A DNA stretch of 64,000 bases from Candidatus Undinarchaeales archaeon (lineage in GTDB: Archaea; SpSt-1190; JASMDC01): assembly GCA_030753015.1 (NCBI GenBank), contig JASMDC010000018.1, forward strand, positions 1 through 64,000. Direction: 5' to 3'. Every line of letters begins with the position of its first letter. Position 1 is the first letter of the stretch. The translations under genes were made by a program, and so were the position numbers. Below are positions 36,145-46,738 of this stretch, one piece after another. The notes beneath the pieces were generated by a model, which was given only the letters and a program-made list of their open reading frames with translations, was not told where the DNA came from and searched no databases.

Positions 36145-37332
36145 TCATGCCGGCAGCACTTGGCGCAGTATGTAGTAGAACGCGATGGACAGCACAGCCC
36201 CCGAGATGGGCGTGGCCAGCCAACCGAGCATGATGTTCCGGATGGTGCGGAGGTTCACCGTTCGCGTCCCCTTGGTGAGCCCCACACCGATGACGCCGCC
36301 CACGATCGCCTGGGTCGTTGACACGGGGATGCCCTGCTGGATGAAGACGTACACCGTGATGGCCGACGCGAACTGCGCCCCCAGCGCCGACACGGGGCCC
36401 AGGGTGGTGATCCCGCCGCCCATGGTCTCCACCACACCGCGGCCGAACATAATGGCGCCGAGGCCGAGGCATACGCCCCCGAGAAGCGCTCCCACCATGG
36501 TTGGAAGGACGTGCAGGTCGATGTAGACGTGGCCCGATTCGACCGACGACCACCCGCCCTTCAGTGCGTACTCGTTGAGCACATTCGACCCGACCAGCGG
36601 TCCCATGGCGTTGGCCACGTCGTTGGCGCCGAGGTTGTAGGCCACCGCCATCGCCGCCACTAGGGTGAGGACCTTTACCAGGGCACTGGTCGTCGCCCTG
36701 CTGCCGGACCGTGCCAGAATCCGGTTGAAAAAGTGGTAGAGGACGTAGGCCAGCACCATGGAACACAGAGGGGAGAGCACCCAGCTCACCAGCATAGTCT
36801 TCAGGATGGCGTAGTTGATGGGCGCGGGCATCCCGCCGAAGAGGTTGAGTCCGATGCCCGCACCAGCCACCGCACCGATGAGCGCCTGGGTGGTGGAAGT
36901 GGGGATTTTAAGAGCGGTGATAGCGAGCATGAATACACCCGCTGCCAGGAACGCGGCGAGCACGGCGCGCCGGTCCTTCTCCAGGTAGATGATCTTCTGG
37001 CCGTTGACATGGCTGCGGCACTCGCCTGTTGTGACTTTCGCGTTCGGTGGGCTGGTGATGGCGCAGGTGTACTCCGCGTTGATGGCACGACACGGTTCGT
37101 CCGTCTCGCACTCGACGGCGGGGACGATACCCTTGCCCACGGTCTTCATGACCTTGTAGCCCTCCAGTGTGGCGCCCAGAAGGGCGAACACCACGACGAT
37201 GATGACAGCCTTGTGGAACGGCAGGATGCCGCCGCCCACGGTAGTACCGATGGCGTTGGACGCGTCGTTGGCGCCAATGTTCCACGCGACCAGCAGGCAC
37301 GCGCCGATGATGAGGATGGACAGGGGGTCCAT
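36145..37332 (-). CDS. pit: PiT family inorganic phosphate transporter
   Basis: WNIGANDASNAIGTTVGGG and YNLGANDVANAMGPLVG signature duplications. Confidence 0.93.
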   Translation of the reverse strand: MDPLSILIIGACLLVAWNIGANDASNAIGTTVGGGILPFHKAVIIVVVFALLGATLEGYKVMKTVGKGIVPAVECETDEPCRAINAEYTCAITSPPNAKVTTGECRSHVNGQKIIYLEKDRRAVLAAFLAAGVFMLAITALKIPTSTTQALIGAVAGAGIGLNLFGGMPAPINYAILKTMLVSWVLSPLCSMVLAYVLYHFFNRILARSGSRATTSALVKVLTLVAAMAVAYNLGANDVANAMGPLVGSNVLNEYALKGGWSSVESGHVYIDLHVLPTMVGALLGGVCLGLGAIMFGRGVVETMGGGITTLGPVSALGAQFASAITVYVFIQQGIPVSTTQAIVGGVIGVGLTKGTRTVNLRTIRNIMLGWLATPISGAVLSIAFYYILRQVLPA

Positions 37333-37341
37333 GATCCCACT

Positions 37342-38016
37342 CTAGGCGGTGCCGGTGATCAGCATGATGTTGAGAACGTCCGAGGCGTTCTCAGCGGCGT
37401 CGGTGAGCCCCGCAGTGGCGTCGGCGATGCCTGCCACCAGGAAGAGCAGGATAGGGTCATTGATCTCATACAGCTTCTCGTACAGCTCCCCCTTGAGTTG
37501 GTCGGCCTGAGCCTCCCGGTCGGCGATCTGCTTGAGGACACGTTTAGTGTCCTCGGGTCTCTCCTGGAGGGCGTCGTAGGCGAAGAGCAGGAGCTCGGTG
37601 GCGTCGATGCCGAGATCGGTCATGCGCTTGAGGTGCTTTGCGATGGACGGATCGCACTTCATATCCAGCATGTGCATCGAGATGCTCGCTGCGTCCTTGG
37701 ACTCGTCCACGATGTCGTCCACCCGCTCCACGAGGTCGATGATGCGGCTGCGTGACAGAGGGAGGAAGGCTCCCGAGTAGAGGAGTTCCTCGATGCTGTG
37801 GACGAAAGTGTCCGCGTCATTTTCCTGCTTTCGGATCTCCGCAAGCTTCGCCCGGGCCAGCTCCTTGTCGCACTCGCCAACGGCGTCGAAGAACTCGCCC
37901 AGTGCCACAACGCTCTTGTTGGCTTTCACCATGTGCTTTCGGATGAGCTCGAGCACCTGGTTCTCCTTGTCCCTCCCGAAGAAGGGAATGCCGTCGAGGA
38001 ATCCCATGATAATCAC
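37342..38016 (-). CDS. DUF47/PhoU-like Pit accessory protein
   Basis: ENDADTFVHSIEELLYSGAFLPLSRSRIIDLVERVDDIVDESKDAA; immediately upstream of PiT. Confidence 0.9.
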   Translation of the reverse strand: MIIMGFLDGIPFFGRDKENQVLELIRKHMVKANKSVVALGEFFDAVGECDKELARAKLAEIRKQENDADTFVHSIEELLYSGAFLPLSRSRIIDLVERVDDIVDESKDAASISMHMLDMKCDPSIAKHLKRMTDLGIDATELLLFAYDALQERPEDTKRVLKQIADREAQADQLKGELYEKLYEINDPILLFLVAGIADATAGLTDAAENASDVLNIMLITGTA

Positions 38017-38076
38017 TCTTACTTAAGGACTAGGACATGCCACTTTTAAAACGCTTGTGCTCGCGTCCAGCCGGTC

Positions 38077-41000
38077 CTAACCGACAGTCACGGTGCACTC
38101 ACAGGCGCATGAGCCGGGATCGGTGCGTATGCGGCACTTCTTCCGGTCGAGCCAGAGAGTGCAGGTCGGCAGGCAGTCGTTGCACGACACACGGAGCGTG
38201 CAGCCGGAGTAGTCGATACCGTGGTCGATGAACACGCTCTCGCCCTGCACGACCGTCGGCTCCCGCACCTCGAGCCGCGCGAGAGGGAAGAGGTCCGCGT
38301 TCACGATGCCTTGGGAAGTCGGTTCGACGGCCCACTCACGTCCGTGTACGTCCCTGGCCCTCACCACGATGGTGTAGGAGTTACCCGGTTCGGCCATGAA
38401 GGACCCAGACATAACGGTCGTGGATCCCTCGCCCCAGATGGCGACCTGTGTATCAGCGTTGCTCCCTTCGACCGCCAGCGACCAACCATCGATGACAGCA
38501 ACGGACACCATTCCCTCGAAGGGCACGGTCGCGATGTCGGACAGGTCCACGGTGGCATGGACCCGCGTGGGCTCATAGAACACCGCAGAGGTGAGCCCCT
38601 CATCTGTCTCGAAACCCGCTTCGGAGATCCTGAGCTCGGGCCGCGTGATCTCGAGGTAGGCATTGGGGTAGTCCATGCGGAACTCGAGCGCGTCCTCAAG
38701 GCACCAGAAGGTCATGACCTCCCCGGAGCAGGAGTTCGAAGGCAGGCCTTGTTCAGGGAGGGTCTGGTCGAACACCGTCATGTTGTTCTCGTCCATGGCC
38801 TCCACCCTGAGCCGGAGCACGAAACCGACGTACTCTGAGGGGGTCTCCACCTCCCGTGTCTCGAGTCTGCTGCCCTCGAGCACGTCCATCACCATGATTG
38901 ACGCCAGAGATCCATGGACCTCTTGTCCCTCTGCGTCCACCATGGAGACGGACACGGTGAGGGGAAAGAGAGCGGACTTGACGGTGACGATCCCTTTGAC
39001 GCGGGTACCGGCATGTGCCTTGGTCGCCCGCTCGCCGTCCACCGTGAACCAGGCGTCCTGGACTGCTACTGTGCCCATTGGCAGCACCTTCGAAATGGAG
39101 CCCACGGCCGTGGCGACAGTCCTCCCCTGCTCGTCGTACACCTCGAGCACCGGCTGCACCGTCTTACCTACAAGGTCCTCTTCCATTTCCTTGAGGTTCG
39201 AGAGCAGTGTTACGTCGGTGCCGGGGTCCACGGACGAGACGGGGATGGTGGCCATGATGGCTGAGAACAGCTCCTCACAGGAGCACTCGCACACAGCGTC
39301 CTCGGGACAGAAGGGACATTCACAGGCATCGAAGAGCCTGAGCTTGACCTCGGACCTACCGTAGAACGAGAGGAATCCGGCGTTGGCCACGTCCGCTCGG
39401 AACCGCACGCTCTCCCCACCATAGAGCGCTTGAACCTCGCTCTGGCCTCGGAGGGTCGCCAGGCTCACACTCAGCTCGGGAGTCAGCGCCTTGCACATGC
39501 GCGCGCACACGTCCCATATCCCCGTGTCCCGCTCGTCACGTGGACAGCTGAGGATGCACTCGAATGTCGTATCCGGCCAGTCCCGTTCCCCCTCTCCTTC
39601 CCAGCAGTCGTCGACACAGACACGTGACTCCCTGGTCTCGGGGAACTGCGTGACACAGGTCCGTTCACACGCTACTTTGGCACCCATGCAACGGCGTGTG
39701 CATGCGTCCGTGCGTTCGCGGTTGCTGCCGAACAGGCTGTGACATGCTCGGCGGCACGAGGAGCTGCCCATGCACGTGGACGTGACGGGCCGTTCGTCGA
39801 ATCCGTACCGGCAGCACAGCCCGATGGGGGAGCGCCCTGTCTGGCAGCGGTCGAAGAGGGGTCCGCCGCTCAGGGCGTGGGATGGTGACTCGCACAGCTC
39901 GGGATCGAACGGGCACTCGCCCTCCACGCCCTCGCCACAAAGGGCACGCGTGGTCGACCAGGGGACCGGTGTCTGTGGCCCGGGCTCGTACACGTCGGCG
40001 AACATACCCTCGCAGCAGGCCTGGATGCTCGCCCGATCGGTATCGTTGAGCAGGGGATCTGCGCACTGGTACGCCGTCGTCCGCCACTCAGTGCCCAGTC
40101 GGCACACGCACAGCTCGAGCTGGGCGTGGCAATGGGCCATTGACGTGCCATAACACTTCTTGCACACGTCCTCGCACAGCGAGACCTTGGGGATCTTGTG
40201 GACGAGGCAGCTCAAGGTATCTACGAATACGTCCTCCACATCGGTGTCCCTGATGATCTCGATGGTGTCCATGTGCTCCTCGGACCACTCGTCCATGTTG
40301 ATGTCCTTGATATTGGCGATGGCCGGCTCGTGGGGGGCACACCCGCCGCGGTAGCCTCCGCATCCGGGGACCGGTGGCTTGGGCTGGGGAAGCGGGGGCA
40401 GACTACCGGGCTTCATTCCCTCGGGCCGCTTTCCGCACTCCTTGACGTTGAAGTTACGACAGAACACGGCCCATTGGCGGTGCGGATCGGCGTTCGGCGG
40501 CTCCTCGCCCGTTTTGTACATCAGGTTCGGATTCGTGCCCGGTGGGAAGTGGAGGTCCTGGATCTCCACGTCAGAGCAGAACTTGCTGACCTCGGAAGGG
40601 AAGTTGTGGCGGAATGTGGTGAGGTCGGCAAGGAGCTTGTCGTTCTGGAGGAAGAGGAGCATGTCGGTGGTCTCCTCCTGGAACTCATCGGAGCTTCTGA
40701 TGCGGTCCGGCTTACCGTCCGTCGCCTCGTACTTGTCGATCCTCAGTGCGATGGCGGCCAGTTCGTCCAGGTTCTCCTGGACATGTGTGTAGGTCGCGCC
40801 CTGCTCCACGTTGCTCTGGTACTTTGCCCTGACGGCCTCCAGCTGGCCGATCATCTTGGGCAGCTCCTTGAGCATGTTCCCCAGGTAGTCGAGGATACGC
40901 TCCAGCTGGTCCTCCACCTCGCAGGGGGTTCGGTAGCTCTTCTCGTCCTCCTCTACCTGTGACGCTGGCGGGCGGTACGCGGCGAAGTCGAAGGGCGTGT

Positions 41001-42543
41001 GAGCGCAGTGGTGCCCCTCGGTGGGGGGCGGGGGCCAGGCGTACTCCCCGGAATCGTAGTCCTTGAGACGTGTTCCGATCACCTCGTCGAGCTCGCACAC
41101 GTCGTGGAGATCGGCAAGCTCATGTGTGCACTGGCGTATCTTACGTGGTGAGGGGCGGCTGTTCTTGGCCTTCTTGGTCTCCAGTGAGCGCCAGGCCTCG
41201 GCGATGATGTGGTTGGGCCTGTAGCAGCCCGCGTTCATGTAACCGTAGGGATCGAACTGCTCGTTGATGCACGGCCGCACACAGCAGGCGATCTGTCCCT
41301 TGGGATTGACGTTGTCAAGACCGGTGTCGCATCCCTTGAAACCGCCGTGCTCGTCCGGCTGACCGATGGCCTTGTTGTCCCCGCAGAAGTAATCGTTGTG
41401 CCAGCACTCGTGCACCTCGCCCACCGGCTTTCGGGGCACCCCGTGCGTGTCGCAGTTGTCCCCGTAGTTGCAGGGATAGGGATCGCACAGAGGTTGACAC
41501 ATGGACATCCCGTTGTTGCCCTCGACGCACTTTTCCTTGTCCATGCAGGCCACCCTGGCCGTGCGGAAGCACGAACTGGGCGAGGGGAGGTCGCCGATCT
41601 CCACCTCGAGCACGCAGCCACCGTACTTGTCGTTGAACTCTTCGATGGAGCCCTCGCACAGGTTGCACTGCCTCTTCGCAGCGTTGTAGATGTTGCGCAG
41701 GTCCTTCTCCACCGACGTGTAGAACTTCTTGAAATTTTCATAATAGGCGATCGTGGTCTCGACGAAGTCGGCCATGCTCTCGTAGTTGGCGGCGATCTTG
41801 CTCACGTCCTCGGGACAGTCCAACAGGCTCACGTTGAGCTCGTCAGGCTCGTATCCCGTGTACTCCGGCTTCTCAAGCCCCGCGATCATGGTGTTGCATA
41901 TGTACGGTTCGCCCTCAGTGAGGGGGTTCTCCTCGCAAGGGCGGAGGTTGAGGTCGGGACGCGGTCCGCCGTTGGCCTCACCATATCCTTTGTCAACGCA
42001 CACCGCGCCAACGTACCCGTCGCCCCCGAAGGCGCACTGCCAGGTGCAGATCTTCATCTTGAAGGACTGGCGACACTGCTCGTCAGCGCCGCCACCGTCC
42101 CCCCCGCCGATGCTCAGGGGACCACAGTGGCCCACGCTGTGGCCCGAGATGGCGATCGATTCACAGCCGGCTTCGTCATCTGAGAACTCGTCCTCGCATT
42201 CGCAGTCCTCGCCCGGCAGGCAGTCCTCGCCCGACTCCCAGCAGGCGTTGTCGCCGTCGTACAGCCCCACCGAGCCACGGCACTGGAAGAACTGGCCAGG
42301 GGAGCTCTCCTCCAACTCACAATCATCGGACGCGCCCTCGGTCTCCATGATGCACCAGGTCTCCATGCCCGGCTCCAGCTTCGGGGAGCATGCAGAGGGT
42401 GCCAGGGCTAGGTCCATGGACAGGACGGTGAGGAGGGCGAGCGTGGCGACGAGCAGTATAGCATGTGCCAGGGGGGAGCAAGGATCCCCTCCTTTCCCCT
42501 TCTTCCAGGTCAGCGCCACCGGGATGTCCGCCCTGTCATGCAT
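38077..42543 (-). CDS. Giant exported cysteine-rich protein, paralog A (~1488 aa)
   Basis: Signal peptide AHAILLVATLALLTVLSMDLALA after a short N-terminus (ORF opens at 42594). Many Cys, conserved segments with the adjacent upstream gene, C-terminus GSCACECTVTVG. Confidence 0.85.
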   Translation of the reverse strand: MHDRADIPVALTWKKGKGGDPCSPLAHAILLVATLALLTVLSMDLALAPSACSPKLEPGMETWCIMETEGASDDCELEESSPGQFFQCRGSVGLYDGDNACWESGEDCLPGEDCECEDEFSDDEAGCESIAISGHSVGHCGPLSIGGGDGGGADEQCRQSFKMKICTWQCAFGGDGYVGAVCVDKGYGEANGGPRPDLNLRPCEENPLTEGEPYICNTMIAGLEKPEYTGYEPDELNVSLLDCPEDVSKIAANYESMADFVETTIAYYENFKKFYTSVEKDLRNIYNAAKRQCNLCEGSIEEFNDKYGGCVLEVEIGDLPSPSSCFRTARVACMDKEKCVEGNNGMSMCQPLCDPYPCNYGDNCDTHGVPRKPVGEVHECWHNDYFCGDNKAIGQPDEHGGFKGCDTGLDNVNPKGQIACCVRPCINEQFDPYGYMNAGCYRPNHIIAEAWRSLETKKAKNSRPSPRKIRQCTHELADLHDVCELDEVIGTRLKDYDSGEYAWPPPPTEGHHCAHTPFDFAAYRPPASQVEEDEKSYRTPCEVEDQLERILDYLGNMLKELPKMIGQLEAVRAKYQSNVEQGATYTHVQENLDELAAIALRIDKYEATDGKPDRIRSSDEFQEETTDMLLFLQNDKLLADLTTFRHNFPSEVSKFCSDVEIQDLHFPPGTNPNLMYKTGEEPPNADPHRQWAVFCRNFNVKECGKRPEGMKPGSLPPLPQPKPPVPGCGGYRGGCAPHEPAIANIKDINMDEWSEEHMDTIEIIRDTDVEDVFVDTLSCLVHKIPKVSLCEDVCKKCYGTSMAHCHAQLELCVCRLGTEWRTTAYQCADPLLNDTDRASIQACCEGMFADVYEPGPQTPVPWSTTRALCGEGVEGECPFDPELCESPSHALSGGPLFDRCQTGRSPIGLCCRYGFDERPVTSTCMGSSSCRRACHSLFGSNRERTDACTRRCMGAKVACERTCVTQFPETRESRVCVDDCWEGEGERDWPDTTFECILSCPRDERDTGIWDVCARMCKALTPELSVSLATLRGQSEVQALYGGESVRFRADVANAGFLSFYGRSEVKLRLFDACECPFCPEDAVCECSCEELFSAIMATIPVSSVDPGTDVTLLSNLKEMEEDLVGKTVQPVLEVYDEQGRTVATAVGSISKVLPMGTVAVQDAWFTVDGERATKAHAGTRVKGIVTVKSALFPLTVSVSMVDAEGQEVHGSLASIMVMDVLEGSRLETREVETPSEYVGFVLRLRVEAMDENNMTVFDQTLPEQGLPSNSCSGEVMTFWCLEDALEFRMDYPNAYLEITRPELRISEAGFETDEGLTSAVFYEPTRVHATVDLSDIATVPFEGMVSVAVIDGWSLAVEGSNADTQVAIWGEGSTTVMSGSFMAEPGNSYTIVVRARDVHGREWAVEPTSQGIVNADLFPLARLEVREPTVVQGESVFIDHGIDYSGCTLRVSCNDCLPTCTLWLDRKKCRIRTDPGSCACECTVTVG

Positions 42544-42562
42544 TACCTTCCAGTCCACCGGG

Positions 42563-45500
42563 CTATGTGGCCGAGGAGATGCACTCGCAGGCACAGGTGC
42601 CCGGATCAGATTTGATGGTGCATGACTTCCGGTGGAGCCAGAGGGTGCACGTAGGCAGGCATTCCTCGCACGCCACCTGGATGTTGCAGTCCGAGTAGCT
42701 GATGGACGAGTAGATGTACGTCGCCTCGCCCTGTACCAGGGTCTTCTCCTTCGCCTCCAGACGGGCCAGTGGGAAGAGCTCGGGATTCACCAGGCCCGAG
42801 GCCGTGGGGACGATGGCCCACTCCCTGCCCTGGTGGTCCGTGCCCCGGACCATGATCACGTAGGTGTTCCCGGGCTGAGCGGTGAAGTACTCCGACCACG
42901 CTGTAGTATCCTGCTTGCCAGCGAGGGTGATGTCCACCTGTCGAGAGCTTCCCTCGACCTCCACGGACCAGGAGTCCAGAGCGGAGATGGTCACCATCCC
43001 TTCGAAAGGTATGGTGGCGATGTCCGTCAGCTTGATGGAGGCCCGTACCTCTGTCGCCTCGTACATGACCGCCGATGACAGCCCGTCCTTGGTCTCGAAA
43101 ACCGCCTCATTGAGCTTCAGCTCCGGCCGGCGGATCTCAAGGTAGGCGTCCGGGTAGTCCATGCGGAAGTCCACGGTCTCCTTCTGGCACCATGCGGTCA
43201 TCACGTCGCCAGCACAGGCGTCCGAGGCGAGCCCCTGTTCAGTGAGGGTCTCGGCGATGACGGTGGTGTTGTCCTCGTCCATGGCCTCGACATGGAGGCG
43301 CAGCACGAATCCGACGTACTGGGCGGGAGTTTCAACCTCCAGCGTCTCCAGCTGGCTGCCGTCGAGCACGTCCTCGATCTCGATAGCGCTACGTGAGCCC
43401 TCGATCTCGTTCCCGTCCGCGTCCACCATGGACACGTACACGGTGATGGGGAAGAGGACTGATTTCACCTTTATAGCGCCCTTGATCTTCGAACCGGCAT
43501 AGGCCTTCGTGTCACGTTCGCCGTCCACGACGAACCAGGCGTCCTGGATGGCCACCTTCCCCATTTCGAGGACCTTCGAGATAGGTCCCTGAGCGGAGCG
43601 TATCAACCGGTTGTCCTCGTCGTACAGCTCCATCACGGGCTGGACGGTCTTGCCCGCGAGCCCTTCGTCCACGCCCTTGGGATCTGAGAGAAGGACCGAG
43701 GACTCCCCTGGCTCCACCAGGGGGACCGGGATCGTGGCCAGGATGGCGCTGAACTGGTCATCGCACGCACATTCGCACACAACCCCCTCGGGGCAGGGCG
43801 GGCAGTCACACGAGTCGAAGAGCCTGAGCTTCACCTCGGCCCGTCCACGGAACGGCAGGAAGCCCTTGTTGTCCACTGCGGCCTTGAACCGGATGTCCTC
43901 ACCTGCATAGAAGGCCTGGACGTCGCTCTCACCGCGCAGTGCCGACAGCCGGACGTCGAGCTCGGGTGCGAGCGCCTTGCAGATACGCTGACACACCTCT
44001 TGGACCTTTTCGTCCTTCTCGTCGGGCCTGCAATTACGGATGCAATCGAACGTGTACTCGGGCATCTCCTCCTGTTCCTGCTTCCAGCACTCGTAGATGC
44101 ATCGCCGCTCCTCACGGATGTCCAGGGACTGTGTCAAACACTGCTGCTCGCACGAGACCTCGGCCGTCATGCACCGGGCGGTGCACGCGTCCACGCGTTG
44201 TGGGTTCCCCCTGAACTTCTCCTGGCAGCCCTTCCGGCATGACGCGCTCTCGGCGCAGGAATAGGTGATGGGCTTCTCCTCGAACCCGAACTTGCAGCAC
44301 AGTCCCGTCTCGGAGGTGCTGGTCTGACAATAGTCGTAGAGCGGGCCCGCGTTGAGGACGTGGTCGGGCGTCGGGCACAGCTCCTTGTCGAAGAGACAGT
44401 TCTCGTCCATCCCCACAACGCACTGACGATTGGCCGTACCGCCACCGGGCTTGTACACGACGTGAGGTATCCCCGTTCCGGAAGTGGGTGCGCTCACGTC
44501 AGCGTACATGGCCTCGCAGCAGGCCTGGAACTGGGCCTTGTCGGTGTCGTTGTGGATGGGCTCTTGGCATTCGTACGCGGTGGTCTTCCACTCGGTCCCC
44601 AGCCGGCATACGCACAGACCCAGCTGGGCATGACAGTGGGCAATGGACGTGCCATGGCACGACTTGCAGATGTCCTCGCACATCGATACCGTCGGGATCT
44701 TGTGGCGGAAGCAATCTCCCGAGTCGACGAACATATCCCGGAGATCTAGCTCACGGAACTCCTGGAGAGCCTCCATGTGCACCTCGCCCCACTCGTCCAT
44801 GTTCTGGTCCTTCCAATGGAACATCTGGGGGACGTGAGTGCATCCTCCCCGGTATCCACCGCACCCGAGGATGGGGGCTCCTTCGGCGTTCCCGCTCATC
44901 ATCATGGTGGTCATGGCGAAGCTCTGCTCGTTACCGGACTGGCCGCCTCCGCCTGGGATCACGTTCCACCGGCTGCAGAAAGCACCCCACTTGTCGCAAC
45001 CGTCGCCCTTGTGCTTCATTTCCTTGGGGGTTCCCCCTGGGAAAGCGAGCTCGCAACCGGCAGCGTCGAGCTTGCAGGCCACAGCGTTCCAGGAGTGCTT
45101 CTTAGTGAGGTCGGTGAAGAACTCGCTCGTCTGGAAGAACTTGACGAGCTTTGTGAGCAGCTTCTGGAACTTGTCGGTGTCCAGTTCCTCCTCGTCGCCG
45201 CTCTTCTCGAGCTTGTCGATGTTCCCCATGATGGCGACCAGTTCGTCCATGTTCTTCTTGATCTCGACGTAGGAGGCGCCCTGGTTGATGGAGGTCTGGA
45301 ACTTCGTCTTCACCTTCTTGAGCTCGGCGATGGCCTTGGGCATCTGGGTGAGGAGGTTCTTGAGGTACTTGAGCGTCTTCTTCATGTCCTTCTCCACATT
45401 ACAGGCGATCTCGTCCTTGTCCATCTCGCAGATGTCCCTAAGGTCGGCGAGCTTCTTCTCGCACTCCCGCACGCCCACGGGGGCCACCACGGCACGCTTG

Positions 45501-46738
45501 GACTTCTCGGTCACCAGCGTCCGCCATGCCTCAGCGATTATGTGGGACGCACTGTCCTGGAAGCATGCTTCGTCCTTGAAGGAGTAGATGTCCGTGCACG
45601 TTGGTGGCTGAGGCTCCTCATCAGGAGTGGGGGTCTGCTGCTGCGCCTCATTCCACTCGCCCCAGGCATTGAGGAAGGCACCGAACTTGGCCTGACAGAT
45701 GACACTGGCCTCCATGCAGCACCCGCCCATGTCCACGGTGGCGGGATCCGGCTTAGGATTGCACCCTGCTGCCCCGAAATCGTCGCCCGGTGAGCCGATC
45801 GTATCGTCGGTACCGCAGAAGTTCTCATTGGACCAGCACTCACCGTCGGGTCCGGGCACACCCTTTTCGCACTCCTTGCCATAGTTGCACGGGATGGCCT
45901 CACACATGGGGCACATCTTCACCATCCCTGCCTGGCCGCCGCTCCCCTCGTTGCAAACGGAACCCCGCTCGCAGAAGGGCTTGGCCACGTTCCAGCAGAT
46001 TGTGGGTGCGGGCAGGTCCTCCATCTCGTTCTCGGGCATGCCACAGATGGCGTACTTCTCGTTGAACGACTCGAGGCTGCTCTCGCATGTGGAGCACTGC
46101 TTCTTGACTGCAGTGTATACGATCTGGAGGTCGTTGTTCAGCTCCTTGAAGAACTTGAGGAAATTCTCGTAGTAGAGGATGGTGGTTTCGACGTACTCGG
46201 CCATGTTCTCGTAGTTCGCCGCGTCCACACCGCCCTCCTCGGGGCATTCGAGGAGCGAGACGTTGAGCTCATCCACCTCTGCCTCGGACTCGAACTTCGG
46301 CTTCTTGAGGCCCGGGATCATCCCCTCGTTGATCATTGGCGATCCTTCAACGGGTGGATTTTCCTCGCAGGGCGGGAGATTGAGCTCCTCGCGGGTGGGG
46401 CTATTGCTCATCCAGCCCTTGGCGACGCATACCTGGCCCACGTAGGCCTTCTCGCCGAGATTGAATAGATAGGAGCATGCCTTCCAGCTATAGTCATCAT
46501 CGTCCTCCTTGTAGTCGCCCTTCATGATGCTGAGCATCCCGCACTCTCCCGGCATCAGGGTGGCTGCATCCTCGATGCTGCTACACTTCTCGAACTCGTC
46601 GTCGGGTTCGTACTCGTGGATGCACCACACCAGTTCCCCTTCCTCCGAGCTCACGGGGACGGCGCTCATTAGCACTACGGCCATAACGGCCAAGATAACG
46701 TATCTGGATTTCACGATGATCACCTTCGATCGGCCCAT
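42563..46738 (-). CDS. Giant exported cysteine-rich protein, paralog B (1391 aa)
   Basis: Signal peptide SRYVILAVMAVVLMSAVPVSSEE; shares CEDICKSCHGTSIAHCHAQLGLCVCRLGTEWKTTAYEC and long C-terminal beta-domain stretches with paralog A. Confidence 0.88.
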   Translation of the reverse strand: MGRSKVIIVKSRYVILAVMAVVLMSAVPVSSEEGELVWCIHEYEPDDEFEKCSSIEDAATLMPGECGMLSIMKGDYKEDDDDYSWKACSYLFNLGEKAYVGQVCVAKGWMSNSPTREELNLPPCEENPPVEGSPMINEGMIPGLKKPKFESEAEVDELNVSLLECPEEGGVDAANYENMAEYVETTILYYENFLKFFKELNNDLQIVYTAVKKQCSTCESSLESFNEKYAICGMPENEMEDLPAPTICWNVAKPFCERGSVCNEGSGGQAGMVKMCPMCEAIPCNYGKECEKGVPGPDGECWSNENFCGTDDTIGSPGDDFGAAGCNPKPDPATVDMGGCCMEASVICQAKFGAFLNAWGEWNEAQQQTPTPDEEPQPPTCTDIYSFKDEACFQDSASHIIAEAWRTLVTEKSKRAVVAPVGVRECEKKLADLRDICEMDKDEIACNVEKDMKKTLKYLKNLLTQMPKAIAELKKVKTKFQTSINQGASYVEIKKNMDELVAIMGNIDKLEKSGDEEELDTDKFQKLLTKLVKFFQTSEFFTDLTKKHSWNAVACKLDAAGCELAFPGGTPKEMKHKGDGCDKWGAFCSRWNVIPGGGGQSGNEQSFAMTTMMMSGNAEGAPILGCGGYRGGCTHVPQMFHWKDQNMDEWGEVHMEALQEFRELDLRDMFVDSGDCFRHKIPTVSMCEDICKSCHGTSIAHCHAQLGLCVCRLGTEWKTTAYECQEPIHNDTDKAQFQACCEAMYADVSAPTSGTGIPHVVYKPGGGTANRQCVVGMDENCLFDKELCPTPDHVLNAGPLYDYCQTSTSETGLCCKFGFEEKPITYSCAESASCRKGCQEKFRGNPQRVDACTARCMTAEVSCEQQCLTQSLDIREERRCIYECWKQEQEEMPEYTFDCIRNCRPDEKDEKVQEVCQRICKALAPELDVRLSALRGESDVQAFYAGEDIRFKAAVDNKGFLPFRGRAEVKLRLFDSCDCPPCPEGVVCECACDDQFSAILATIPVPLVEPGESSVLLSDPKGVDEGLAGKTVQPVMELYDEDNRLIRSAQGPISKVLEMGKVAIQDAWFVVDGERDTKAYAGSKIKGAIKVKSVLFPITVYVSMVDADGNEIEGSRSAIEIEDVLDGSQLETLEVETPAQYVGFVLRLHVEAMDEDNTTVIAETLTEQGLASDACAGDVMTAWCQKETVDFRMDYPDAYLEIRRPELKLNEAVFETKDGLSSAVMYEATEVRASIKLTDIATIPFEGMVTISALDSWSVEVEGSSRQVDITLAGKQDTTAWSEYFTAQPGNTYVIMVRGTDHQGREWAIVPTASGLVNPELFPLARLEAKEKTLVQGEATYIYSSISYSDCNIQVACEECLPTCTLWLHRKSCTIKSDPGTCACECISSAT

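Noticed and set aside
36733-37755. 340-aa plus-strand ORF over PiT and DUF47 genes
   Set aside because: Antisense shadow ORF; spans two recognised genes on the opposite strand and has a biased composition.
40198-42625. Several long plus-strand ORFs (40198-40962, 41209-42183, 41786-42625) opposite the Cys-rich paralog A
   Set aside because: Shadow ORFs of a Cys-rich, GC-rich coding strand; no recognisable domains.
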